A stretch of DNA of 30,118 nt from contig DDTN01000022.1 in NCBI GenBank assembly GCA_002344355.1, positions 174,304 through 204,421 of the forward strand, in the 5' to 3' direction. The notes under the pieces were generated by a model. It was not told the DNA's origin, searched no databases, and saw only the letters and a list, made by a program, of their open reading frames with translations. Positions 7,022 through 14,898 of this stretch are shown here, one piece after another (position 1 is the stretch's first letter; every line of letters starts with the position of its first letter). The translations under genes were made by a program, and so were the position numbers. The stretch comes from Proteobacteria bacterium UBA2363 (lineage in GTDB: Bacteria > Pseudomonadota > Gammaproteobacteria > Xanthomonadales > UBA2363).

Positions 7022-7463
7022 GCCGGTGCGGGCGCCGGCGGCGGCAACGGCGCCGGCCCCGGTCAACGTGCTTGCGGTGATCCGCGACGGTGCGGTGGCC
7101 TATCGCGGCGAGTTCCAGGTCGAGCTGGTCCGCGACGCGGCGGTGGTCGAGGCGATCGAGGCCTCCGCGCAGGCCGAGATGCGCGGCGACCGGCGCGCCG
7201 CCGAGGCCGCGCTGGTCGATGCGCTCGACGATCCCGAGGCGCGCCAGCGCTATGCCGAGCTGCTGCTCGCGCGTGGCGAGGCGGCCCGCGCCGAGGCCCT
7301 GGCACGCGAGGCCTGGGAGGCCGGGGCCAAGGTCGGCGAGTGGTGCGCCCGCAGCTGGCTGACGATCGCCGAGGCGCGCGTCCTGCAGGACGCCCCCAAC
7401 GGCGCGGCCCAGGCGCGGGAGCGCGCGCAGGCCTGCATGCCGCCCCGGGTGGACCGCTACTGA
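6930..7463 (+). CDS. TPR-like lipoprotein, candidate LpoP-type PBP1b activator
   Basis: A 177-residue lipoprotein. From the ATG at 6930 it has a positive N-region, a short hydrophobic stretch and the lipobox LAAC with lipidated Cys28. An Ala/Pro linker (about 31-45) follows, then a mostly helical domain (about 72-166) whose A/E/L-rich helix pairs (DRRAAEAALVDAL, ARQRYAELLLARGEAARAEAL) look like TPR repeats. In Pseudomonas aeruginosa, LpoP is a TPR lipoprotein that activates PBP1b; adjacency to mrcB makes that role attractive here, but it is inferred. The start lies inside mrcB in another frame. ATG 6942, with GAGG-like bases before it, is an alternative giving 173 residues. Shorter starts lose the positive N-region. 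Translation is probably coupled to mrcB. Confidence 0.75.
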   Translation: MRTRMRQAANRYARTMSGALAAAGLAACATEPVRAPAAATAPAPVNVLAVIRDGAVAYRGEFQVELVRDAAVVEAIEASAQAEMRGDRRAAEAALVDALDDPEARQRYAELLLARGEAARAEALAREAWEAGAKVGEWCARSWLTIAEARVLQDAPNGAAQARERAQACMPPRVDRY

Positions 7464-7481
7464 GCCGGCGCGCGGCCTGGA

Positions 7482-7548
7482 CCGGGGGCGCCGCCAGTCG
7501 GCGGTCCCCGGCAGGACGGCGGCGGCCGGGTGCCGGCCTCGGGCCGGC
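7482..7548. terminator. Stem-loops between convergent genes
   Basis: Two hairpins lie between the lipoprotein gene and the minus-strand gene. In the first, CCGGGG (7482-7487) pairs with CCCCGG (7506-7511), and CCGCC (7491-7495) with GGCGG (7500-7504) inside. In the second, GCCGGCC (7532-7538) pairs with GGCCGGC (7542-7548) around TCG. Without T-runs they are only possible two-way terminators, judged by their position. Confidence 0.4.
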
Positions 7549-7557
7549 GCGGCCCGC

Positions 7558-7917
7558 TCAGTCCTCGCTGTTGCGGGCCTCGAAGCGGCGGACCGAGGCG
7601 ACCCGCGCCTCCAGGAAGTTGAGGTCGCGGATGCTGTCCCAGGTGCCGGCCAGGATCTCGGCGTCCTCGCTGAGCGGATGGCAGGCGAGGGCGACCCGCA
7701 CCGCGCGCTCGAGGTCGCGCTGCGCGGCCGGCTCGCGGCCCAGCGCGCGCAGGTGGAACAGGAACTGCACGGCGTCGCCGAGGGTGATGATCATCGAATC
7801 GACGTCCATGCCCAGCGGCACCGCGGCGACCGGTGAGCCGGGCCGGCATCTTCGGCGCACGTCCGCCAGGTCGACGATGGTGGCGCCGCCGGGCGGGGCC
7901 TGTTCGCAGGGCTCCAT
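7558..7917 (-). CDS. Small conserved-looking protein of unknown function
   Basis: I do not recognise the family. The 119-residue product has no signal peptide and no membrane helix. It begins MEPCEQAPPGGATIVDL, has a hydrophobic helix near the middle (MIITLGDAVQFLFHLRAL) and a charged C-terminal half (AILAGTWDSIRDLNFLEARV). Two Cys in the first third and one near residue 80 are not arranged as a metal site. The ATG at 7917 is favoured by a strong ribosome binding site on the minus strand (GGAGGAGG-like, about six bases upstream); a start ten codons earlier lacks this. Third-position GC bias fits real coding. It stands alone, divergent from the AAA ATPase gene and convergent with the lipoprotein gene. 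Confidence 0.7.
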   Translation of the reverse strand: MEPCEQAPPGGATIVDLADVRRRCRPGSPVAAVPLGMDVDSMIITLGDAVQFLFHLRALGREPAAQRDLERAVRVALACHPLSEDAEILAGTWDSIRDLNFLEARVASVRRFEARNSED

Positions 7918-8090
7918 GGGTTGCCTCCTCCAGGCTGAACGGCGCAAGTCTGCCGTGGCCCGGTCGCACAGGCTGAGACGTGGATCACCCCGCCGGCCCT
8001 GCCGGGCGCGGATGGCCCGGCCCGGTCGCCGCTCGCGGCGGTGCTGGCCGGCGCCTTCGTCCGCGCATGGCGGCAGTGCCCCGATTCGGG

Positions 8091-8096
8091 TCTAAT
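8091..8096 (+). promoter_or_regulatory. Possible -10 box of the AAA-yoaA-rsmC-rsuA unit
   Basis: TCTAAT lies 57 bases before the ATG of the AAA ATPase gene, in the 236-base divergent gap 7918-8153. It is one of the few AT-rich hexamers in this region. No matching -35 box is seen. For the opposite gene, AGTCTG at 7947-7952 (minus-strand CAGACT) is a weaker candidate. I see nothing else notable in the gap. Confidence 0.35.
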
Positions 8097-8153
8097 CGTC
8101 GGTCGACCCACGGGCCGCGGTCCGGATCCGGCCGTGCCTGGAGCAAGAACGAG

Positions 8154-9644
8154 ATGCCCGAAACCAACGACCTGGCCGCCCTGCTGCGCGCCGACACGCC
8201 GCTGCTGCTGATCGAGACGCCGGACGAGACGCGCGTGGTCGACCTGTTCCGCCACGCGCTGGGCAAGGTGCTGCGGCCGCTGTACCGCTGGAGCATCACC
8301 GGCGGCCTGTCGCGCCTGGACCTGGACCTCGAGGACGCGCTCACCGGAACGGCGCCGGACGTCGGCTCGACCCTGGCGGCGATCCGCAGCGCGCGCCAGC
8401 GCAGCGTCTTCCTGCTGTTCGACTTCCATCCCTACCTGGGCTACCCGACCACCCTGCGCTCGCTGCGCGAGCTGGTCCAGCGCCACGACTGCGTCGGCCA
8501 CGTGCTGGTCATGGTCGGCAGCCGGATCGAACTGCCGCCCGAGCTGGAGCGCATGGCGGTGCGCGTGCCGATCAGCCTGCCGACGCCCGAGGCGCTGCGC
8601 CGCATCGTCGCCGAGGAGGCGGCGCGCTATGCGCGCGAGCACGATGGCCGCCGGGTCGAGGTCGATCCGCAGGCGCTGGCCGCGATCATCCGCAACCTGT
8701 CGGGCCTGGATGCGGTCGAGGCGCGGCGGGTCGCCGCGCGCCTGGTGTTCGACGACGGCGTGGTCTGCGCGCGCGACGTGCCGGCCGCCAACCGGATGCG
8801 CTTCGAGCTGCTCAACCGCTCCAGCCACCTGCACTTCGAGGCCGACGCCACCGGCATGCACGACGTCGCCGGCCTGGCCAGGCTGAAGCGCTGGGTGGCG
8901 CAGCGGCGGCCGGTGCTGACCGCGGTCGAGCCGCTGCCGGGCCTGGATCCGCCGCGCGGCGTGCTCCTGCTCGGCGTCCAGGGCTGCGGCAAGTCGCTGG
9001 CGGCCAAGGCGATCGCCGGCGGCTTCGGCCTGCCGCTGCTGCGCATGGACTTCGGCGCCCTGTACGCCAAGTACCACGGCGAGACCGAGCGCAACCTGCG
9101 CGAGGCGCTGGCGGCGGCCGAGGCGCTGGCGCCGTGCGTGCTGTGGATCGACGAGATGGAGAAGGGCCTGGCGAGCAGCGGCGACGACGGCGACGGCGGC
9201 GTGTCGCGGCGCGTGCTCGGCCATTTCCTGACCTGGATGGCCGAGCGCCGCAGCCGCGTGTTCCTGGTCGCCACCGCCAATGCCGTGCAGCAGTTGCCGC
9301 CGGAACTGCTGCGCAAGGGCCGCTTCGACGAGATCTTCTTCGTCGACCTGCCCGACGCCGCGGTGCGCGCCGAGATCTTCTCCCTGCACCTGGCCCGGCG
9401 CGGCCTCGACGCCGCCGGCTTCGACCTGCCGGCGCTGGCCGCGGCGAGCGACGGCTTCTCCGGCGCCGAGATCGAGCAGGCGGTGGTCGCCGGGCTGTAC
9501 GCCGCCCATGCCGAGAACCGGGCGCTGGACCAGCCGCTGCTGATGCACGAGCTGGCGGCGACCCGCCCGCTGTCGGTGCTGATGGCCGAGCAGGTCCGGG
9601 CCCTGCGCGAGTGGGCCGCCAGCCGCACCGTGCCGGCGCACTGA
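8154..9644 (+). CDS. Ycf46-type AAA+ ATPase
   Basis: A 496-residue protein with a ~230-residue N-terminal region and a C-terminal AAA+ module. The N-terminal part begins LLRADTPLLLIETPDETRVVDLF (split here as LLRADTPLLLIE and TPDETRVVDLF), as in the Ycf46 group (COG0464). The AAA module has Walker A GVQGCGKS (274-281), Walker B VLWIDE (329-334), a sensor-1 TAN, and RKGRFDE with likely arginine-finger residues, then a helical lid (DGFSGAEIEQAV). Ycf46 proteins are found in plastids, cyanobacteria and various proteobacteria; their client is not established. The ATG at 8154 has GGAG ten bases upstream; the longer upstream frame looks non-coding. It is first in a unit with yoaA, rsmC and rsuA, whose meaning is unclear. 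Confidence 0.85.
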   Translation: MPETNDLAALLRADTPLLLIETPDETRVVDLFRHALGKVLRPLYRWSITGGLSRLDLDLEDALTGTAPDVGSTLAAIRSARQRSVFLLFDFHPYLGYPTTLRSLRELVQRHDCVGHVLVMVGSRIELPPELERMAVRVPISLPTPEALRRIVAEEAARYAREHDGRRVEVDPQALAAIIRNLSGLDAVEARRVAARLVFDDGVVCARDVPAANRMRFELLNRSSHLHFEADATGMHDVAGLARLKRWVAQRRPVLTAVEPLPGLDPPRGVLLLGVQGCGKSLAAKAIAGGFGLPLLRMDFGALYAKYHGETERNLREALAAAEALAPCVLWIDEMEKGLASSGDDGDGGVSRRVLGHFLTWMAERRSRVFLVATANAVQQLPPELLRKGRFDEIFFVDLPDAAVRAEIFSLHLARRGLDAAGFDLPALAAASDGFSGAEIEQAVVAGLYAAHAENRALDQPLLMHELAATRPLSVLMAEQVRALREWAASRTVPAH

Positions 9645-9653
9645 GCGCCCGCG

Positions 9654-11639
9654 ATGAGCCCGGGCGATCCGCAGTTCGAGCAGGCGCCGGTCTCGGCGGC
9701 GGATGCGCTGGGCGCCGACGGCGCCTTCGTGCGGGCGGTCCCCGGGTTCGCGCCGCGGCCGGCGCAGCGGGCCCTGGCCGCGGCGGTGGAAGATGCCATC
9801 GCCGCCCGCGGACTGCTGGTCGCCGAGGCCGGCACCGGCACCGGCAAGACCTACGCCTACCTGGTGCCGGCCCTGCTGTCCGGCACCCGGGTGATCGTCT
9901 CGACCGGCACCCGCGCCCTGCAGGACCAGCTCTACCAGCGCGACCTGCCGCGCGTCTGCCAGGCGTTGTCGGTCCGCCCGCGCACCGCCCTGCTCAAGGG
10001 CCGCGGCAACTACCTGTGCCTGTACCGCCTGGAACAGGCCTGGCGGGAGGGCCGGCCTTCCGACGCCGGCGACGTCCCGGTGCTGGCGCAGCTGCGCGAG
10101 TTCGCCGGCCGCAGCCGCGACGGCGACCTCGACGCCTTCCCGGCGCTGGCCGAGGACGGTCCCCTGAAGCTGCGGGTCACCTCCAGCCGCGACAACTGCC
10201 TGGGCGGCGAATGCCCGCAGTTCGCCGACTGCTTCGTGGTCAAGGCCCGGCGGGCGGCCCAGGAGGCCGACCTGGTGGTGGTCAACCACCACTTGCTGCT
10301 GGCCGATTTCGCGCTGAAGCAGGAGGGCTTCGGCGAGATCCTGCCGGGCGCCCACGCCTTCGTGATCGACGAGGCGCACCAGTTCCCGGAGACCGCTTCG
10401 CTGTTCCTGGGCAGCGCGGTGAGCGACCACATGCTGCGCGAGCTGGCGCGCGACCTGCTCGCCGAGTGCGGCCAGGTGACCGGCGCGCTCGCCGTGGTGA
10501 CCGCGCCGCTGCAGGCGCTGGAGACCGCGGTGCGCAGCCTGCGCCTGGCCCTGGACGGTTTGCCGGTCCGGGCATCGGCGGCCCAGGCCCTGCAGCGCGA
10601 CAGCGTCGCCGACGGCCTGGCGAGCCTGGCCACGGCGCTGGACGATGCCGCCGCGGTGCTGTCCGGACTGGCGGGGGCGAGCGCCGGCATGGACGCCCTC
10701 GGCGAGCGGCTCGACGCGCTGCGCCGGTGCCTGGCGCGCTGGCGCGAGGCCGCGGACCCGGTCGAGCTGGTCGACGCCGATCCCGATCCGATCGTCGACG
10801 ACGACGCTGCGGTGCGCTGGTTCGAGCTCAGCCAGCGCGGCTTCCGGCTGAGCCTGACGCCGCTCTCGGTGGCCGGGCCGCTGGCGCAGTTCCGGGCGCA
10901 GTCGCGCGCGGCCTGGATCCACGTCTCGGCGACCCTGGCGGTCGCCGACGACTTCCGGCTGTTCCAGGCGCGCACCGGCCTGGCCGATGCCGCCACGCTG
11001 CGCCTGGACAGCCCGTTCGACTACCGCCGGCAGGCCCTGCTGTACCTGCCGCATGGCCTGCCCGAACCCAACCATGGCGCCTGGCTGGAGGCGATGGCGC
11101 AGTCGCTGGCCGGGCTGGTCGAGGCCTCGCGCGGTCGCGCCCTGTTGCTGTTCACCTCGCACCGGGCGTTGCGCTATGCCGCCCAGGTCCTCGCCGAGCG
11201 GGTCGCGCTGCCGCTGTTCGTGCAGGGCCAGGCCGGCAAGCACCGGTTGCTGGAGGACTTCCGCGCCAGCGGCAACGGCGTGCTGCTGGGCGCGGCGAGT
11301 TTCTGGGAGGGCGTCGACGTGCCGGGCGAGGCGCTGTCGCTGGTGGCGATCGACAAGCTGCCGTTCGCGCCGCCGGACGATCCGGTGCTGACCGCGCGCC
11401 TGGCCGCGGTGCGCGCCGGGGGCGGCGATCCCTTCAACGACTGGCAGGTGCCGCAGGCGGCGCTGCTGCTCAAGCAGGGCGTCGGCCGCCTGATCCGCAG
11501 CGGCGCCGACCGGGGCGTGGTCGCCCTGCTGGATCCGCGCCTGCGCGCCAGGGGCTACGGCCGGCGCATCCTGGCGGCACTGCCGTCGATGCCGGTGGTC
11601 GACGACATCGACGCCGTGCGCGACTTCCTGGCGCCATGA
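9654..11639 (+). CDS. yoaA: YoaA/DinG-family iron-sulfur DNA helicase
   Basis: Superfamily 2 helicase related to XPD and DinG, expected to unwind DNA 5' to 3' during repair of damaged replication forks. In E. coli YoaA works with the polymerase III chi subunit. The 661-residue product has Walker A AGTGTGKT (59-66), four cysteines placed for a [4Fe-4S] cluster (C122, C182, C187, C193), the DEAH box (239-242), HVSATLA and the C-terminal motif QGVGRLIR. The length fits YoaA (E. coli 636) better than DinG (716). The ATG at 9654 is nine bases after the AAA gene; a ribosome binding site is not evident, so coupling is likely. Its stop overlaps the rsmC start (ATGA). Confidence 0.88.
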   Translation: MSPGDPQFEQAPVSAADALGADGAFVRAVPGFAPRPAQRALAAAVEDAIAARGLLVAEAGTGTGKTYAYLVPALLSGTRVIVSTGTRALQDQLYQRDLPRVCQALSVRPRTALLKGRGNYLCLYRLEQAWREGRPSDAGDVPVLAQLREFAGRSRDGDLDAFPALAEDGPLKLRVTSSRDNCLGGECPQFADCFVVKARRAAQEADLVVVNHHLLLADFALKQEGFGEILPGAHAFVIDEAHQFPETASLFLGSAVSDHMLRELARDLLAECGQVTGALAVVTAPLQALETAVRSLRLALDGLPVRASAAQALQRDSVADGLASLATALDDAAAVLSGLAGASAGMDALGERLDALRRCLARWREAADPVELVDADPDPIVDDDAAVRWFELSQRGFRLSLTPLSVAGPLAQFRAQSRAAWIHVSATLAVADDFRLFQARTGLADAATLRLDSPFDYRRQALLYLPHGLPEPNHGAWLEAMAQSLAGLVEASRGRALLLFTSHRALRYAAQVLAERVALPLFVQGQAGKHRLLEDFRASGNGVLLGAASFWEGVDVPGEALSLVAIDKLPFAPPDDPVLTARLAAVRAGGGDPFNDWQVPQAALLLKQGVGRLIRSGADRGVVALLDPRLRARGYGRRILAALPSMPVVDDIDAVRDFLAP

Positions 11640-12667
11640 GCGGCATCGGCGATGCCGGACTGGCGGCACTGGCGCATGCCCTGGACGAGGCCGCCCCGGC
11701 ACTGCCCGCCGACGCCCGGGTCGCGCTGCTGAATGCCCGCGCCGGGGCCGGCCTGCCGCGGCCCGGCTGGCGCCTGGAACAGGACGACGCCGCCGTCGTC
11801 GCGCGGCTGCGCGCCGCCGGCCTGGCGGTTGCCGCACCGGACGGCGCCGTCGCGGAATGCGACGCCGCGATCGTGCTGGCGCCGCGCAGTCGCGACCTGT
11901 GCCGGATCCTGCTGGCGCGCGCCGCCGCGCTGACCGCCGGCGGCGGCCGGATCGTGGCGGTGGCCGGCAACCAGGCCGGCGCCGGTGCCCTGCGCACCGA
12001 TCTCACCGCCCTGGCCGGCCCGGTCTCCGGGCTGTCGAAACACCGCTGCAGGATCGTGTGGAGCGCGCCCGGTGCGCCGCGCGATGCCGGCCTGCAGGCG
12101 CGCTGGGCCGGGCTGGATGTCCCGGTGCGCATCGAGGGCGGCTGGTGGAGCCGGCCGGGCCTGTTCGCCTGGGACCGCATCGACGCCGGCTCGGCCCTGC
12201 TTGCCGCGCACCTGCCCGCCGACCTGGCCGGCGCCGCCGCCGACCTCGGTGCCGGCTTCGGCTTCCTGGCGGTGTCGCTGCTGCGGCGGTGCCCGGGCAT
12301 CGGCCCGGTCGACCTGTTCGAGGCCGACCGGCGCGCCCTGGCGCCGGCGCGCCGCAACCTCGAGACGCTGGCGCCCGGCCGCGAGGCCCGCCTGCACTGG
12401 CACGACGTCACGGCCGGCCTGCCCGGGCGCTACCGGGTCATCGTCAGCAACCCGCCGTTCCACGCCGGCGACCGCGCCGACCGGCCCGAGCTCGGCCAGG
12501 CCTTCATCGCCGCCGCGGCCGCCGCGCTGGCGCCGGACGGCAGCCTGTGGCTGGTGGCCAACCGGCACCTGCCCTACGAGGCGACGCTGGCGGCGCGCTT
12601 CCGCCAGGTGCGCACCCTGGTCCAGGCCGGCGGCTACAAGGTGCTGGTGGCCGGGGACCGGCGATGA
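11636..12667 (+). CDS. rsmC: 16S rRNA (guanine-1207-N2)-methyltransferase
   Basis: Methylates G1207 of 16S rRNA in the assembled small subunit, using S-adenosylmethionine. The 343-residue product equals E. coli RsmC in length and has its two-domain build: a degenerate N-terminal methyltransferase-like domain (about 1-165) and an active C-terminal Rossmann domain. The SAM loop is DLGAGFGFLAVSLL and the catalytic motif IV is SNPPFH (N272-F275), matching the N2-guanine class. GLFAWDRIDAGSALL is a further family mark. The ATG at 11636 overlaps the yoaA stop by four bases, and its own stop overlaps the rsuA start the same way. Having two 16S modification genes together supports the assignment. Confidence 0.92.
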   Translation: MSGIGDAGLAALAHALDEAAPALPADARVALLNARAGAGLPRPGWRLEQDDAAVVARLRAAGLAVAAPDGAVAECDAAIVLAPRSRDLCRILLARAAALTAGGGRIVAVAGNQAGAGALRTDLTALAGPVSGLSKHRCRIVWSAPGAPRDAGLQARWAGLDVPVRIEGGWWSRPGLFAWDRIDAGSALLAAHLPADLAGAAADLGAGFGFLAVSLLRRCPGIGPVDLFEADRRALAPARRNLETLAPGREARLHWHDVTAGLPGRYRVIVSNPPFHAGDRADRPELGQAFIAAAAAALAPDGSLWLVANRHLPYEATLAARFRQVRTLVQAGGYKVLVAGDRR

Positions 12668-13428
12668 AACTGCTGCGGCACATCGCCAACCTGGGTTACG
12701 GCAGCCGCAAGCAGGTGCTGGCGCTGTTCCGGCAGGGCCGCATCACCGACGCCGCGGGCGAGGTGCTGTACGCCGACGATGCCGTCGACCCCGCCATCGT
12801 GCGCCTGGACGGCGAGGCCCTCGACCCGCCGCCGCCCCTGACCGTGGTCCTGCACAAGCCGCCCGGCGTGGTCTGTTCGACGCGCGGGCCGGGGCCACTG
12901 GTGCATTCCTTGCTGCCGCCGCGCTTCGCCCTGCGCAGCCCGGTCCTGGCCAGCGTCGGCCGGCTGGACCGGGACACCGCCGGCCTGCTGCTGCTGACCG
13001 ACGACGGCCAGCTGCTGCACCGGATCATCTCGCCGCGGGCGGCGGTCGAGAAGCTCTACGAGGCCGAGCTGGCCGAGGACCTGCGCGGCGACGAGCCCGG
13101 ACTGTTCGCCAGCGGCACGCTGCTGCTGGAGGGCGAGGACCGGCCCCTGGCCCCGGCCCGGATGACCGTGCTGGCTCCGCGCCTGGCCCGCCTGGTGCTC
13201 ACCGAAGGCCGCTACCACCAGGTCCGCCGGATGTTCGCGGCCACCGGCAACCATGTCGTCGCGCTGCGCCGGCTGGCGATCGGCGGCCTGTGGCTGGACG
13301 GCCTGGCGCCGGGCCGGTGGCGGATCGCCGCCGCGGCGGACGTCGGGGCCGTGTTCCGGCCGGTCGACATGGCGCACGAGCCGGACCGCGGAAGCCGCGT
13401 GGCGGACCGGGCCGCCGGCGCTCCCTGA
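12664..13428 (+). CDS. rsuA: 16S rRNA pseudouridine(516) synthase RsuA
   Basis: Converts U516 of 16S rRNA to pseudouridine. The 254-residue product has an N-terminal S4 RNA-binding domain (about 1-55, GYGSRKQVLALFRQGRI) and the RsuA-type catalytic domain with GRLDRDTAGLLLLTDDG; the catalytic Asp is D102, the same number as in E. coli RsuA. HRIISPR, EKLYEA and EGRYHQVRRMFAATGNHV follow and are RsuA-like rather than RluB/RluF-like. The last ~20 residues are a poorly conserved basic tail. The ATG at 12664 overlaps the rsmC stop. It is the last gene of the unit and ends 32 bases from the convergent lytic transglycosylase gene. Confidence 0.88.
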   Translation: MKLLRHIANLGYGSRKQVLALFRQGRITDAAGEVLYADDAVDPAIVRLDGEALDPPPPLTVVLHKPPGVVCSTRGPGPLVHSLLPPRFALRSPVLASVGRLDRDTAGLLLLTDDGQLLHRIISPRAAVEKLYEAELAEDLRGDEPGLFASGTLLLEGEDRPLAPARMTVLAPRLARLVLTEGRYHQVRRMFAATGNHVVALRRLAIGGLWLDGLAPGRWRIAAAADVGAVFRPVDMAHEPDRGSRVADRAAGAP

Positions 13429-13460
13429 GCCGCGGCGCCGGCCGGAGCGCGCAGTGCCGG

Positions 13461-14744
13461 TCAGGGCGCCGGCGTCCCCCGCAGCGCCGCCAGCACGCGC
13501 CGGCCGGCGCGACCGTCGGCGGGCTCCAGTCCCAGCCGGCGCTGTTCCTCGACGATCGCCCGGCGGGTCAGCGTGCCGATCAGGCCGTCGGCCTCGCCGA
13601 TGTCGTGGCCGCGCGCCAGCAGCAGCGTCTGCAGTTCGCGGCGTTCGGCGCGCGACAGGCCGGGGTCGTCGGTCGGCCAGGGCGTGACCGGCAGCGGGCC
13701 GGCGCCACGCAGTCGCTCGGCGAGCAGGGCGATGGCCAGCGCGTAGCTCTCGGCGGCGTTGTAGGAGTAGATCGCGTCGTAGTTGCGCAACACCAGGAAG
13801 GCCGGGCCGTCGCGTCCGGTCGGGGCGATCACCGCGGCCTGGACGCCGGCCTCGAAGCCCGGCCCGACCAGTTCGCGGCCGTCCAGGCGGCGGACGCCGC
13901 GCGCCTGCCAGGTCGACACCGGCGCCTTGTTGCGGCGTCCGGCCCTGGCCAGGTCGAGGCTGGCCGGCAGCCGCACCTCGATGCCCCACGGCTGGCCCGT
14001 GCGCCAGCCGGCCTGCCGCAGGTAGTTGGCCGTGGAGGCCAGGGCATCGTCGACGCTGTCGACCAGGTCGCGGCGGCCGTCGCCGTCGAAGTCGACGGCG
14101 ATGCGCTGGTAGGTGCTGGGCATGAACTGGGTCTGCCCGAAGGCGCCCGCCCAGGACCCGGTGAGGCCGGGATCGACGAGGTCGCCGGACTGCAGCAGGC
14201 GCAGGAAGGCGAACAGCTCGCCGCGGAAGAACGGCTGCCGGCGCCCGGCGCAGGACAGCGTGGCCAGCGAGCGCAGCAGCGGCCGCTTGCCGGTGATCCG
14301 GCCGAAGTCGCTCTCCACGCCCCAGACCGCGACCACGGTGGCCGGGTCGACGCCGAAGCGCGCCTCGATCCGACGCAGCAGGCCGGCGTGCTCGCGCAGC
14401 GCCACCCGGCCGTCGGCGACCCGCTGCTCGTCGACCAGGCCGGCCAGGTAGTCCCACAGCGGCGTGGTGAACTCCGGCTGGGCGTCGAGCAGTTCGAGCA
14501 CGCCGGGATCGGGCGCAAGCCCGGCGGTCGTGCTCCGGAAGAAATCGGCGTCGATGCCGGCCCGCGCTGCCGGTGCGACCAGGCCGGCCAGGCAGCGCTG
14601 GAACGCCTCGGTGCCGTCATCGGCCGGCAGCGGCCGGGGCAGGAGGGCGGCCAGCGCCAGCAGGGCCAGTCCGGTGGCGGCCGCGCTGCGGCGCACCGCG
14701 GGCGCAGGGCGGGTCGGGTTCAGGGTGGGGTTCGCTTGCGGCAT
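13461..14744 (-). CDS. Lytic murein transglycosylase, MltB family with peptidoglycan-binding domain
   Basis: Cleaves the glycan strand of peptidoglycan, forming 1,6-anhydro ends, in the periplasm. The 427 residues start with a signal peptide (hydrophobic run AAATGLALLALAALL, about 21-36, then PLPADD). No lipobox Cys is present, so it should be soluble, unlike E. coli MltB. The SLT-type domain (about 45-350) has catalytic E144 in WGVESDFGRI, with GAFGQTQFMPSTY and NYDAIYSYNAAESYALAI. A C-terminal peptidoglycan-binding domain (about 365-425) follows: LSRAERRELQTLL and ADGLIGTLTRRAI. The ATG at 14744 begins the signal peptide; the longer frame upstream does not look like protein. A possible -10 box, TAAGCT, lies on the minus strand at 14776-14771. 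Confidence 0.9.
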   Translation of the reverse strand: MPQANPTLNPTRPAPAVRRSAAATGLALLALAALLPRPLPADDGTEAFQRCLAGLVAPAARAGIDADFFRSTTAGLAPDPGVLELLDAQPEFTTPLWDYLAGLVDEQRVADGRVALREHAGLLRRIEARFGVDPATVVAVWGVESDFGRITGKRPLLRSLATLSCAGRRQPFFRGELFAFLRLLQSGDLVDPGLTGSWAGAFGQTQFMPSTYQRIAVDFDGDGRRDLVDSVDDALASTANYLRQAGWRTGQPWGIEVRLPASLDLARAGRRNKAPVSTWQARGVRRLDGRELVGPGFEAGVQAAVIAPTGRDGPAFLVLRNYDAIYSYNAAESYALAIALLAERLRGAGPLPVTPWPTDDPGLSRAERRELQTLLLARGHDIGEADGLIGTLTRRAIVEEQRRLGLEPADGRAGRRVLAALRGTPAP

Positions 14745-14775
14745 GGCATCGGTCGGTTGGCGTTTGCCACAGCTT

Positions 14776-14827
14776 AACTGCCGGTACGGTCGGGTTCTTC
14801 GATGGCCTCGACCCCATCTCGGCAGTT
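14776..14827. promoter_or_regulatory. Nested inverted repeat in a divergent promoter region
   Basis: AACTGCCG (14776-14783) and CGGCAGTT (14820-14827) are a perfect inverted repeat. GGTCG and CGACC form a second pair inside it. The gap between the lytic transglycosylase and the beta-propeller gene (14745-14898) is less GC-rich than its surroundings, as expected for promoters. The repeat may bind a regulator acting on both genes, or fold as RNA. The role is inference. Confidence 0.4.
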
Positions 14828-14898
14828 GCGGCGTTGCAGGCCTGTACCAGAACCGGTGTGCGAGGCATCGGGGCGAACACCCAACCAGGAGCTTGAGC

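Noticed and set aside
4592..7066. An open frame of over 800 codons antisense to mrcB
   Set aside because: Its product is Ala/Arg/Gly/Gln-rich with no domain pattern. It is a shadow of the strong third-position GC bias of mrcB, whose motifs are intact.
7791..11837. A very long minus-strand open frame across the AAA ATPase and YoaA genes
   Set aside because: It spans two real genes and their gap, has low-complexity composition and no motif. Stops are simply rare in GC-rich antisense frames.
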